Shown here piece after piece: positions 1 through 6,322 of a stretch of DNA of 17,856 bases (positions are counted from its first letter, which is position 1; every line of letters starts with the position of its first letter). Location: assembly GCA_964519365.1 (NCBI GenBank), contig CAZFHP010000029.1, positions 1-17,856 of the forward strand, read 5' to 3'. Source of the stretch: CAZFHP01 sp964519365 (GTDB lineage: Bacteria > Babelota > Babeliae > Babelales > RVW-14). The notes under the pieces were generated by a model that searched no databases, was not told where the DNA came from, and worked only from the letters and a program-made list of their open reading frames with translations. A program made the position numbers and the translations under genes.

Positions 1-2
1 GA

Positions 3-401
3 AAGAAAATCGAAGGATTTCAAGAGCAGATCAAAAAAGATCACGAAGCTATTGAAACCATGGAAAAAGAATTAAGCAAGAAGAAAGAAGTTTTAAGCAA
101 AGATGCACTTGAAGAAAAAACAAAAGAAGTTTCAAAAAAGAAGTTTTTTATAGAACAAAAGATGGAAAACTTCAGAATGGAGATTCAAAAAGAACAAGTA
201 ACTTTACGTGATAAACAGTTAGCTTTGGTTGACAAAATGTTTAAGAAGCATAATTGGGGTCTGATGATTGATAAAAATACCCCAGGCGTTTTGTTCGTTT
301 CTAAGGCGGTAGACAAAACAGATGAACTCTTAAAGATTATCGATGCTGACTATGAAGCGTCACTTAATAAGAAAGACGCAAGAAAGACAAAAAAAGCGTA
401 A
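3..401 (+). CDS. skp: Skp/OmpH-family periplasmic chaperone, 3' part
   Basis: The reading frame is open from the left edge of the window, so this is the C-terminal ~132 residues of a longer gene; the ATG at 60 is internal. The visible part is highly charged (Lys/Glu/Gln-rich) with the heptad-like character of the long coiled-coil arms of Skp. It ends in a more globular piece (around VDKTDELLKIIDADYE) that resembles the conserved C-terminal Skp segment ending in a 'VD-T-ellk-id' pattern. Skp holds unfolded outer-membrane proteins in the periplasm. Its position directly before lpxD (32-nt gap) matches the widespread bamA-skp-lpxD order and is the strongest support. The signal peptide would lie outside the window. 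A generic coiled-coil protein is the alternative. Confidence 0.75.
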   Translation, partial: KKIEGFQEQIKKDHEAIETMEKELSKKKEVLSKDALEEKTKEVSKKKFFIEQKMENFRMEIQKEQVTLRDKQLALVDKMFKKHNWGLMIDKNTPGVLFVSKAVDKTDELLKIIDADYEASLNKKDARKTKKA

Positions 402-433
402 AAATTTACATAAAAATTTAATTGGATAGCATC

Positions 434-1504
434 ATGAATATAAATCTTTCGGTAAAAGATATTATTCGGGTCATTGGCTCTTCTGATGATACTGTGTCAT
501 GTTGCTATCCGGATTCTTTTGTTGTTAAGCGTGTTGAGTCGCTAGAAACAGCTGGGCCAGAAGATCTGGCTGTTATTATTGATCGAGGGGAAGCGTCTGT
601 TTTTGATGATGTTTCTGCTGAAAAAATCAAAAAGAGTGCTGCGGGTTTAATTTTAACGCATAAATCTATTGGGAAAGACAAAAAATATATTTTAGTCAAA
701 GATGCTCTTGTTGCATATCAAAAGCTTGTTGCTTTTGTCCAAAATCGTGATTATGCCCAGAATAACAAGCAAGATTCAAAACAAAAAAATTATTTTGTTC
801 ATGAGTCAGCTGTTGTAAGTTCAAGGGCGCAAGTTGGTGGAAATTCTGTTGTCCATGCGCATGTTTTTATTGGGCATGACTGTAAAATAGGCTCAAACGT
901 TACGTTATACCCGGGGGTAAAAGTTTTAGACCGCTGTATTATTGGCGACAACACGATTGTTCATGCCAATACAGTAATAGGTTCGGATGGTTTTGGGTAT
1001 CGTGTAACAAAGCAGGGGCTGCAAAAGATCCCACAAATTGGGATTGTGCGCATTGGTAATCATGTTGAAATTGGGGCAAATTGTTCGCTTGATAGAGCTG
1101 CCTTTGATGAAACTGTTATTAGCGATTTGGTCAAAATCGATAACAGTGTTCACATTGCGCATGGTGTTAAAATAGGAACAGGGACGGCTATCTTGGCACA
1201 AACTGGTATTGCGGGAAGTGTGACTATTGGTTTGGGGTGTCAGATTGGTGGTCAGGTTGCTATAAAAAACGATATTCGAATTGGCAACGGTGTAAAAATT
1301 GTTTCAAAAAGTGGGGTTATGCATAATCTAAAAGATGGGGCAATTGTGTGTGGCATTCCTGCTATTTCGTTTTCACGGTGGAAAAGGTTGTCTGTAATTC
1401 TTGCAAAGCTTCCCGAATTATTTAAAAATCTACGAGATCTTCAAGCGCTTGTAGCTCGCAAAAAAAAGAGAAAGTCTTTCTGGTCTAAGTTTTTTGGCCA
1501 ATAA
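434..1504 (+). CDS. lpxD: UDP-3-O-acylglucosamine N-acyltransferase LpxD
   Basis: Third step of lipid A synthesis: transfer of a 3-hydroxyacyl chain from acyl-ACP to the 2-amino group of UDP-3-O-acylglucosamine. The protein has an N-terminal uridine-binding domain (about residues 1-115) and then a long left-handed beta-helix of hexapeptide repeats (about 125-295), with motifs such as IGHDCKIGSN and VIGSDGFGY. It ends in a C-terminal helix. The catalytic base is His243 in NSVHIAHGVKIG. The second active-site His of E. coli and Chlamydia enzymes, 37 residues later, is Asp280 here. ATG 434 is chosen over an in-frame TTG at 422 because GGA at 424-426 sits 7 nt upstream and LpxD proteins usually begin at this point. 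The length of 356 aa fits the family (about 340-355). Identification is secure; activity with the Asp substitution is not. Confidence 0.95.
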   Translation: MNINLSVKDIIRVIGSSDDTVSCCYPDSFVVKRVESLETAGPEDLAVIIDRGEASVFDDVSAEKIKKSAAGLILTHKSIGKDKKYILVKDALVAYQKLVAFVQNRDYAQNNKQDSKQKNYFVHESAVVSSRAQVGGNSVVHAHVFIGHDCKIGSNVTLYPGVKVLDRCIIGDNTIVHANTVIGSDGFGYRVTKQGLQKIPQIGIVRIGNHVEIGANCSLDRAAFDETVISDLVKIDNSVHIAHGVKIGTGTAILAQTGIAGSVTIGLGCQIGGQVAIKNDIRIGNGVKIVSKSGVMHNLKDGAIVCGIPAISFSRWKRLSVILAKLPELFKNLRDLQALVARKKKRKSFWSKFFGQ

Positions 1505-1546
1505 TTTTTAAATTTTTGGTTTAATGTTTTGTTAGGGGAGTATTGC

Positions 1547-1570
1547 TTGAAACACTGTGAAAGTATGTGA
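1547..1570 (+). CDS. Possible 7-codon leader ORF before pth
   Basis: A strong Shine-Dalgarno sequence, AGGGGAG (1534-1540), lies 6 nt before TTG 1547. That TTG opens an ORF of only seven codons (MKHCESM) ending at TGA 1568-1570. No in-frame pth start can use this ribosome site, because the pth frame has a stop at 1558-1560. The leader's last bases, ATGTGA, overlap the GTG (1567) that is the most upstream possible pth start, the arrangement expected for translational coupling. The ORF is too short for coding statistics, so this call rests on geometry alone. Confidence 0.3.
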   Translation: MKHCESM

Positions 1571-1578
1571 GATTGCGC

Positions 1579-2166
1579 ATGAGTAAAAAATCAAACAAAA
1601 GTTCTGTTCCGGAATTTGTATACGATAAATCTAAGATCAGGGCGATTATTGGCCTGGGCAACCCTGGGGCAAAATATTATAAAACCCGTCACAGTATAGG
1701 TTTTCGTATTATCGATGAATTAGCAAAAACGCTTTATGCCGAGTGGCAGATGTCACATGATATGGAGCATGCCCAAGTTAAATTATCGTTAGATCCATAT
1801 GCTAGCGAAGATCTTGCTCCTGTGCATTTTGTCAAGCCATTAACGTACATGAATAACTCGGGCAAAGTTCTGTCTTATTTGCTCAAAAAGGGCATAAAGC
1901 CGGATCAAATATTAGTAATTCATGATGAGCTTGAAAAATCGTTTGGGCATATTCGTGTTAAGTTTGGGGGAAGTGCCAAAGGGCATAATGGCTTACGTTC
2001 GATTATTGATCGTATTGGCAAAGACTTTTGGCGATTGCCATTTGGTATTGGCCGGCCTGAAGATAAAAGCCAAGTTGGCGATTATGTACTTAAGCCGTTT
2101 GTTCCAGAAGAAGAGAAAGAATTGGGAAGTCTTGTTGGTCAAGCGGTTAGATTAGTTTTGGGATAG
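1579..2166 (+). CDS. pth: Peptidyl-tRNA hydrolase Pth
   Basis: Cleaves the ester bond of peptidyl-tRNAs that drop off ribosomes, recycling tRNA in the cytoplasm. Family signatures are clear: IGLGNPG near the N-terminus, catalytic His in TRHSIGF (commonly TRHNxGF; Asn is Ser here), substrate-binding Asn in KPLTYMNNSG, the catalytic-network Asp in HDELE (commonly HDDLD), and Asn in KGHNGLRS. It is about 195 aa from ATG 1579, close to the E. coli length. A basic, Ser-rich stretch of about 20 residues precedes the fold. GTG 1567 is an alternative start, possibly coupled to the 7-codon leader. The gene sits between lpxD and efp in the same orientation. Confidence 0.95.
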   Translation: MSKKSNKSSVPEFVYDKSKIRAIIGLGNPGAKYYKTRHSIGFRIIDELAKTLYAEWQMSHDMEHAQVKLSLDPYASEDLAPVHFVKPLTYMNNSGKVLSYLLKKGIKPDQILVIHDELEKSFGHIRVKFGGSAKGHNGLRSIIDRIGKDFWRLPFGIGRPEDKSQVGDYVLKPFVPEEEKELGSLVGQAVRLVLG

Positions 2167-2300
2167 TTTGTATGAGTAAAGAGCAAACGATCAGGTGTTT
2201 TTTGCAGAATTTCTGAGGGGAGCTTGAAAAAATCCACAAATGCTTTAAGTTTAATTCCCCATATGTCTGTTTAAATTGTTTTTTGATGAAAGGGTGATCT
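2167..2300 (+). other. pth-efp spacer with a second SD-TTG mini-ORF
   Basis: This 134-nt spacer is long for the operon. It holds GAGGGGAG (2215-2222) closely followed by TTG 2224, which opens a 16-codon ORF ending at TAA 2272-2274. The sequence AGGGGAG followed by CTTGAAA also occurs before pth with 5 extra bases between the two parts. No convincing hairpin terminator or sigma70 promoter is visible. The mini-ORF product resembles no family I know, and the spacer may simply be a decayed gene remnant. Confidence 0.25.
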
Positions 2301-2867
2301 GTGATATTTCCATCGGATTTTAAAAAAGGTTCAACAAAAATTTTATGGAAAGATGAGCCGTGGCTTATTCTTGATTATAAATCAGTGCAGCCAGGTAAGG
2401 GTGGGACGTATATGAAAACGAAGATGAAAAATCTTATCACAGGTCGTGTTTTAGAAGAGACCTTTCGATCAGGAGAAAAATTAGCTCAGCCAGATCTAGA
2501 GCAAGTTCAAATGCAATATCTGTATTCGTCTGATGGCTTATATCACTTTATGGACCAAGAAAGTTTTGAGCAAGTTGATCTGAGTGAAAATCAAGTAACA
2601 TCGGTAAAAGATTATCTTCAAGAAACGATAATTTATAGTGTTCTTAATTTCAAGGGTGAGCCAATTAGTGTTGATCCTCCAATGTTTATGGTGCTTGAAA
2701 TTGTCAGTACAGTTCCAGGAGTTAAAGGCGATACAGCTCAAGGTGGTAGCAAGCAAGCGACGTTAGAAACAGGACTTGTTGTTAATGTGCCGCTTTTCTT
2801 AAACGAAGGGGATAAAATTAAAGTAGATACGCGCGATGGCAAGTATATCGAACGAGCTGATGCTTAA
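2301..2867 (+). CDS. efp: Translation elongation factor P
   Basis: EF-P binds next to the P-site tRNA and relieves ribosome stalling at polyproline stretches. The 188-aa length is typical, with an N-terminal KOW-like domain followed by two OB domains. The loop that carries the modified lysine is VQPGKGGTY with Lys33, so a lysine-modified type (EpmA or 5-aminopentanol-like) is possible, but no modification gene is in the window. Other family segments are MKTKMKNLITG, VLEETFRSGEK and, near the end, a KVDTRDGKYIERA segment. The start is GTG 2301, preceded at 6 nt by AAAGGG (2289-2294). Confidence 0.96.
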   Translation: MIFPSDFKKGSTKILWKDEPWLILDYKSVQPGKGGTYMKTKMKNLITGRVLEETFRSGEKLAQPDLEQVQMQYLYSSDGLYHFMDQESFEQVDLSENQVTSVKDYLQETIIYSVLNFKGEPISVDPPMFMVLEIVSTVPGVKGDTAQGGSKQATLETGLVVNVPLFLNEGDKIKVDTRDGKYIERADA

Positions 2868-2910
2868 TTAAAAAAGTAAGCGTGTAGCCATATCATGTAT
2901 AGAGGGCTCT

Positions 2911-3435
2911 ATGAATGCTAAAAAATGCGATCAGGTAGAGAGTAATGAGCAAGAGGAGCGTTGTCAGGAGTCAGAAGATGTTCTTTCTTTTAAATTGGAA
3001 ACGAGGCGTGATCAGAGAGTTCTTGCGTTTAATATAATTTATGCGATGGATCGTTCTGATTACAGTATGGATTTAGATACTATCGTTGCCAGTTTTACAT
3101 CTGAATTTGATTTAGTTATATCGGAAGATTCTTTTATTTTAACATTGATTCAAGGGGTTATTGATCAACGAGATGAACTTGATGTGCAAATTAAGCCGTA
3201 TCTTAAAAATTGGAAACTAGAACGCTTAGGGTGTTGTACACGGTTGATTTTAAGAATGTCTTTATGGGAGCTGCAAAATACAGATACTGCTATGTCGATT
3301 GTAATTAACGAAGCAGTCGAGCTTGCAAAAAAATTTGCAGAAAAAGATGCATATAAGTTTATCAATGGTATCTTAGATGAGATGTGTAAAAATGGTTTAG
3401 GGCAAGAGACAGAAGAGAAAACCTCAGAGGAGTAG
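2911..3435 (+). CDS. nusB: Transcription antitermination factor NusB
   Basis: NusB with NusE (S10) binds boxA RNA and supports rRNA antitermination. The NusB fold starts near residue 31 (TRRDQRVLAFNIIYAMD) after an acidic, Glu-rich N-terminal extension of about 30 residues absent from typical 130-150-aa homologues. The C-terminal half carries the family pattern: KNWKLERLGCCTRLILRMSLWEL, then SIVINEAVELAKKFAEKDAYKFINGILDEM. ATG 2911 is preceded by GAGGG at 4 nt. Only 3 nt separate its stop from the kdsA start, so the two are very likely co-translated. Confidence 0.93.
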   Translation: MNAKKCDQVESNEQEERCQESEDVLSFKLETRRDQRVLAFNIIYAMDRSDYSMDLDTIVASFTSEFDLVISEDSFILTLIQGVIDQRDELDVQIKPYLKNWKLERLGCCTRLILRMSLWELQNTDTAMSIVINEAVELAKKFAEKDAYKFINGILDEMCKNGLGQETEEKTSEE

Positions 3436-3438
3436 GCT

Positions 3439-4284
3439 GTGAAACAAAAAGATTTTGCGTGGTTGCGTGAGATTAAAGATAATTCAGAAAAGTTATTTTT
3501 TATCTTGGGTCCCTGTGCTATCGAAAACGAGAAGCATTCTTTAAAAGTTGCCGAATGCCTAAAGAAACTATCTGAAAAGTTAAAGTTTAACTTTATCTTT
3601 AAGAGCTCTTTTGATAAAGCTAATCGTATGTCCGTAAAAAGTTATCGTGGTGTAGGTATTAATAAAGGGCTTCGTATTCTTGAAAAAGTTCGAAATACGA
3701 TAGGAGTTCCTGTAATTACAGATGTTCACGATGTTTCTCAAGTAGCTTCAGTAAGTGATGTTGTCGATGTTATTCAGACTCCAGCGTTATTGTGTCGTCA
3801 GACCGATTTAATTGCTGCGGCTGGAAATACAGGCAAGCCAGTTAATGTTAAAAAAGGTCAATTTATGACGGCAGAAGGCATGCAGCATATAGCAGACAAG
3901 GCTCTTTCAACTGGTAATAAAAATATATGGCTGTGTGAGCGTGGAGCAAGCTTCGGGTATAATAATTTGGTCGTAGACTATCGAAACTTCTCGATTATGA
4001 AAAGTTTTGGCCGCCCTATAGTGTTTGATGTTACTCATTCTGTTCAGAGGCCTGGCGGGCAAGGTTGTGCGTCTAGTGGGGATCGGGGGCTTGTGCCGTC
4101 TCTAGCCGCGTCAGCTGTAGCACAAGGGATAGCAGGAGTGTTTATGGAAGTGCATGAAGATCCAGAAAAGGCTCCGTGTGATGGTCCAAATTCTGTACGG
4201 TTAGCCCATCTTGAAAATTTGGTTCGTTATCTTATTGATTTAGATACATGGGCAAAAGAGCGCGAATTACCTGAAGTTTGGTAG
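3439..4284 (+). CDS. kdsA: KDO-8-phosphate synthase KdsA, metal-dependent type
   Basis: Condenses phosphoenolpyruvate with arabinose-5-phosphate to KDO-8-P, the precursor of the inner-core sugar of LPS. Family motifs: FKSSFDKANRMS (usually KANRSS), QTPALLCRQTDL, GKPVNVKKGQFM, FDVTHSVQRPGGQG and DGPNSVRL. Cys26 in ILGPCAIEN, His200, Glu237 and Asp248 match the four metal ligands of the Aquifex-type enzyme; the metal-free E. coli type has Asn in place of the Cys. The length of 281 aa is typical. GTG 3439 is supported by GAGGAG just upstream, inside the end of nusB. It ends 18 nt from the converging ELM1-like gene with no obvious hairpin between them. Confidence 0.95.
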   Translation: MKQKDFAWLREIKDNSEKLFFILGPCAIENEKHSLKVAECLKKLSEKLKFNFIFKSSFDKANRMSVKSYRGVGINKGLRILEKVRNTIGVPVITDVHDVSQVASVSDVVDVIQTPALLCRQTDLIAAAGNTGKPVNVKKGQFMTAEGMQHIADKALSTGNKNIWLCERGASFGYNNLVVDYRNFSIMKSFGRPIVFDVTHSVQRPGGQGCASSGDRGLVPSLAASAVAQGIAGVFMEVHEDPEKAPCDGPNSVRLAHLENLVRYLIDLDTWAKERELPEVW

Positions 4285-4302
4285 CTTTAGATTTTCTGAA
4301 AG

Positions 4303-5538
4303 TTATTTGTTTGGATATTTCAAGATTTGTGCGATCACATATCGGGCGATAGTTTCTGCTGCAGAAATATTTTCAGTAGATTTTTCAAGCTTTCCCGGGT
4401 GCTCAATTATTTGTGCATTTGGGTGAACCCAATTAATGCGTTTTGCTTCGTGCATTGACCGTACAAATGCTTTATGTGTACGGTTCATACTGTTTACGCT
4501 AACAACATATGTTTGGCCAGTAGGCATAAAGTCACAAAGTTCTGATACCATCGATGCTGATTCACCTGTTACAAATGCTTGAGAATTGGGTGTTGTCATA
4601 AGAGTTGCAAGTATAGCTTTATATGCGCTTGGGACCCCAAATTTAAAATCAAAAAATTGGTATGTGGCGTTATTCTCTTGCATGCTTTGAATAAACGCCA
4701 TACTTACAGGGTCTATTTGCGAATTTTTTTTGTGAAAATTATTTACGGCTCCTGACGTTTTGTCATGTTTGCCAGTTCGTGGGCCGTTGGTAATTAAAAC
4801 ACAAGACCCAGATTTTTTTGCTTTTTGTGCGACAAGTTGTCCAAGTAAGCGTGCTTCTTCCTGTGTGAAATATCGTATGGTTCCATCAGGAGTTGGTGCG
4901 TCGCCACCAAGAAAGACGCCAATATAGCTTGGTGCTTGTAAAAACCTTTCTCCTATCCAGTTATTGTTTGCTTTGAATAAATCGTGTTTTTGTAGGTTAT
5001 GTGCAACGCCGTTTGTTTCAACGAGTTTTGTTCGCATATTTTTAGAATTTTTTATAATTTTTCTAAAACTTTCTGTGATTGCATGCTTTGGTAGAGCCAA
5101 GATATCTATTTTGCCGATAATATTTTTCAAGCCATCAAAAACTTGGTGTCCAGTCCAAATCGTATAAATATTGTCAGTATCAGGGCTTTCTTGCGAAAAT
5201 GCGTTTAGACCGAAGCTTCCAGAGCTTATTATGATTTTTTTTGTATTTTGCTTGTGTGTGAATGCGCCTTCAATTTCTGATATGTTACTATTATGTGAAT
5301 ACCATTTTTTTATCGAATAACGAAGATTTTTTTTCTCGCATGCTCGAATAAGAGCATTGCCTATACCACTTGTCTGATTACAGTCTCCCACAAACGCTTT
5401 ATCCATTAGTAGATTGATTGATAACGGGGATTGAGGCTTCTGTGGTAATAACGGTGCATGAGAGCGTAACAACGCGAAAAAAGATGTAAATACGAATGGT
5501 AAAAAACAGAGCTTCAGAAGTTTTTTTGATAACGTCAT
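4303..5538 (-). CDS. ELM1-like (DUF1022) GT-B-fold protein with N-terminal export signal
   Basis: 411 aa. Residues 1-28 look like a signal peptide or signal anchor: Lys-rich start, hydrophobic core LCFLPFVFTSFFALL, then RSHA. The rest matches the mitochondrial-fission ELM1 family, which is common in bacteria and related to GT-B glycosyltransferases. Diagnostic parts are IISSGSFGLNAF (~104-114), VFLGGDAPTPDG (~208-219), LITNGPRTGKH (~248-258) and FVTGESASMVSEL (~322-334), corresponding to the 'GG', 'RT' and 'T-DS-SM-sE' motifs of the family. Plant ELM1 recruits dynamin-like protein to mitochondria; the bacterial role is unknown and may be nucleotide-sugar transfer. ATG 5538 has TAAGGA at 6 nt (5545-5550). 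It is divergent from rpsI. Confidence 0.7.
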   Translation of the reverse strand: MTLSKKLLKLCFLPFVFTSFFALLRSHAPLLPQKPQSPLSINLLMDKAFVGDCNQTSGIGNALIRACEKKNLRYSIKKWYSHNSNISEIEGAFTHKQNTKKIIISSGSFGLNAFSQESPDTDNIYTIWTGHQVFDGLKNIIGKIDILALPKHAITESFRKIIKNSKNMRTKLVETNGVAHNLQKHDLFKANNNWIGERFLQAPSYIGVFLGGDAPTPDGTIRYFTQEEARLLGQLVAQKAKKSGSCVLITNGPRTGKHDKTSGAVNNFHKKNSQIDPVSMAFIQSMQENNATYQFFDFKFGVPSAYKAILATLMTTPNSQAFVTGESASMVSELCDFMPTGQTYVVSVNSMNRTHKAFVRSMHEAKRINWVHPNAQIIEHPGKLEKSTENISAAETIARYVIAQILKYPNK

Positions 5539-5598
5539 GAATGGTCCTTAAAATAGTTTAACAGAAGAAAACGGTTTTACAGAAGGTTTTTAGGGTAA

Positions 5599-5627
5599 AT
5601 TATATAAAAAGCTATGTTAAAAGACAA
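5599..5627 (-). promoter_or_regulatory. Sigma70-type promoter of the ELM1-like gene
   Basis: On the minus strand TTGTCT (5627-5622) is followed after exactly 17 nt by a consensus TATAAT (5604-5599). Transcription would begin near 5592, about 53 nt before the ATG of the ELM1-like gene at 5538. Confidence 0.6.
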
Positions 5628-5686
5628 ATGGGTTTAATATTATTATCCAGAATGTTTTCTATGAGAATTTTAAGCATATTCTTATT

Positions 5687-5715
5687 TTGACAAATGTGCT
5701 AGCATGGGATATTAT
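5687..5715 (+). promoter_or_regulatory. Strong sigma70-type promoter of rpsI
   Basis: A consensus -35 TTGACA (5687-5692) is followed by a 17-nt spacer and TATTAT (5710-5715). Transcription would start near 5722, leaving a 5' leader of about 59 nt before rpsI. It is the closest match to consensus that I found in the window, which fits a highly expressed ribosomal protein gene. Confidence 0.7.
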
Positions 5716-5780
5716 GCTTAAATAGTCGTAATTAAAGTGTTTTAAGTAATTGTTTTATAACTATTCGGGTTAAAATAACT

Positions 5781-6233
5781 ATGGCAGTGAAAAAACCAGT
5801 GAAAAAAGAAGGTTCAAAAAAAGACGTAATGAAAGCTCAAGGAAAACCTGCGTCTCATGGCGTTGGACGTCGAAAAAAGTCTATTGCTCGAGTTTGGCTT
5901 AAAAAAGGCGGCAAAGGGGCTATTGTTGTAAACGGCAGAGATCATATTACGTATTTCGATACGAATGTAACGCGTAGTGCTGTAGAAACCCCATTTCAAG
6001 TTACCGGAAAAGAAAAAATATTTGACGTCAAAGTTAATGTTTGTGGTGGTGGAATGGTAGGACAAGCAGAGGCCGTTCGTTTAGGAATTGCTCGGGCGTT
6101 GCTTGCGTTTGATGATTCTTTAAAGCCAGAACTTCGCAAGCATTCTCTTTTAACCGTTGATTCTCGCGTCAAAGAACGTAAAAAATATGGTCAACGTGGT
6201 GCACGAAGAAAGTTCCAATTTGTAAAGCGATAA
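5781..6233 (+). CDS. rpsI: 30S ribosomal protein S9
   Basis: Small-subunit head protein whose C-terminal tail reaches the P-site tRNA. Family motifs: GVGRRKKSIARVWLKKG, VNVCGGGMVGQAEAVRLGIARAL, and the tail KYGQRGARRKFQFVKR. The canonical tail ends QFSKR; here Ser is Val while the terminal KR is kept. It is 150 aa against about 130 in E. coli, because of a Lys-rich N-terminal extension of about 25 residues. rplM, which precedes rpsI in most bacteria, is absent: the upstream neighbour is the divergent ELM1-like gene, and rpsI has its own strong promoter. Shine-Dalgarno support at ATG 5781 is weak. Confidence 0.97.
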   Translation: MAVKKPVKKEGSKKDVMKAQGKPASHGVGRRKKSIARVWLKKGGKGAIVVNGRDHITYFDTNVTRSAVETPFQVTGKEKIFDVKVNVCGGGMVGQAEAVRLGIARALLAFDDSLKPELRKHSLLTVDSRVKERKKYGQRGARRKFQFVKR

Positions 6234-6322
6234 TTGTTATTGCGAATTCTTATCGTGAAAATTATTTTTTCGTAACGTTGCGCGTGTAATTTTTATGTCT
6301 ATTAATTTTGTGGGTTAAATAA

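Noticed and set aside
2217..2260. GGGGA...TCCCC inverted repeat in the pth-efp spacer as a terminator or riboswitch.
   Set aside because: Only five pairs enclose a ~34-nt loop without a stable inner stem or T-tract; EF-P is probably transcribed from upstream.
6234..6322. Possible glmS ribozyme or riboswitch upstream of glmS.
   Set aside because: The gap is only 89 nt, too short for the glmS ribozyme, and shows none of its conserved core or paired segments.
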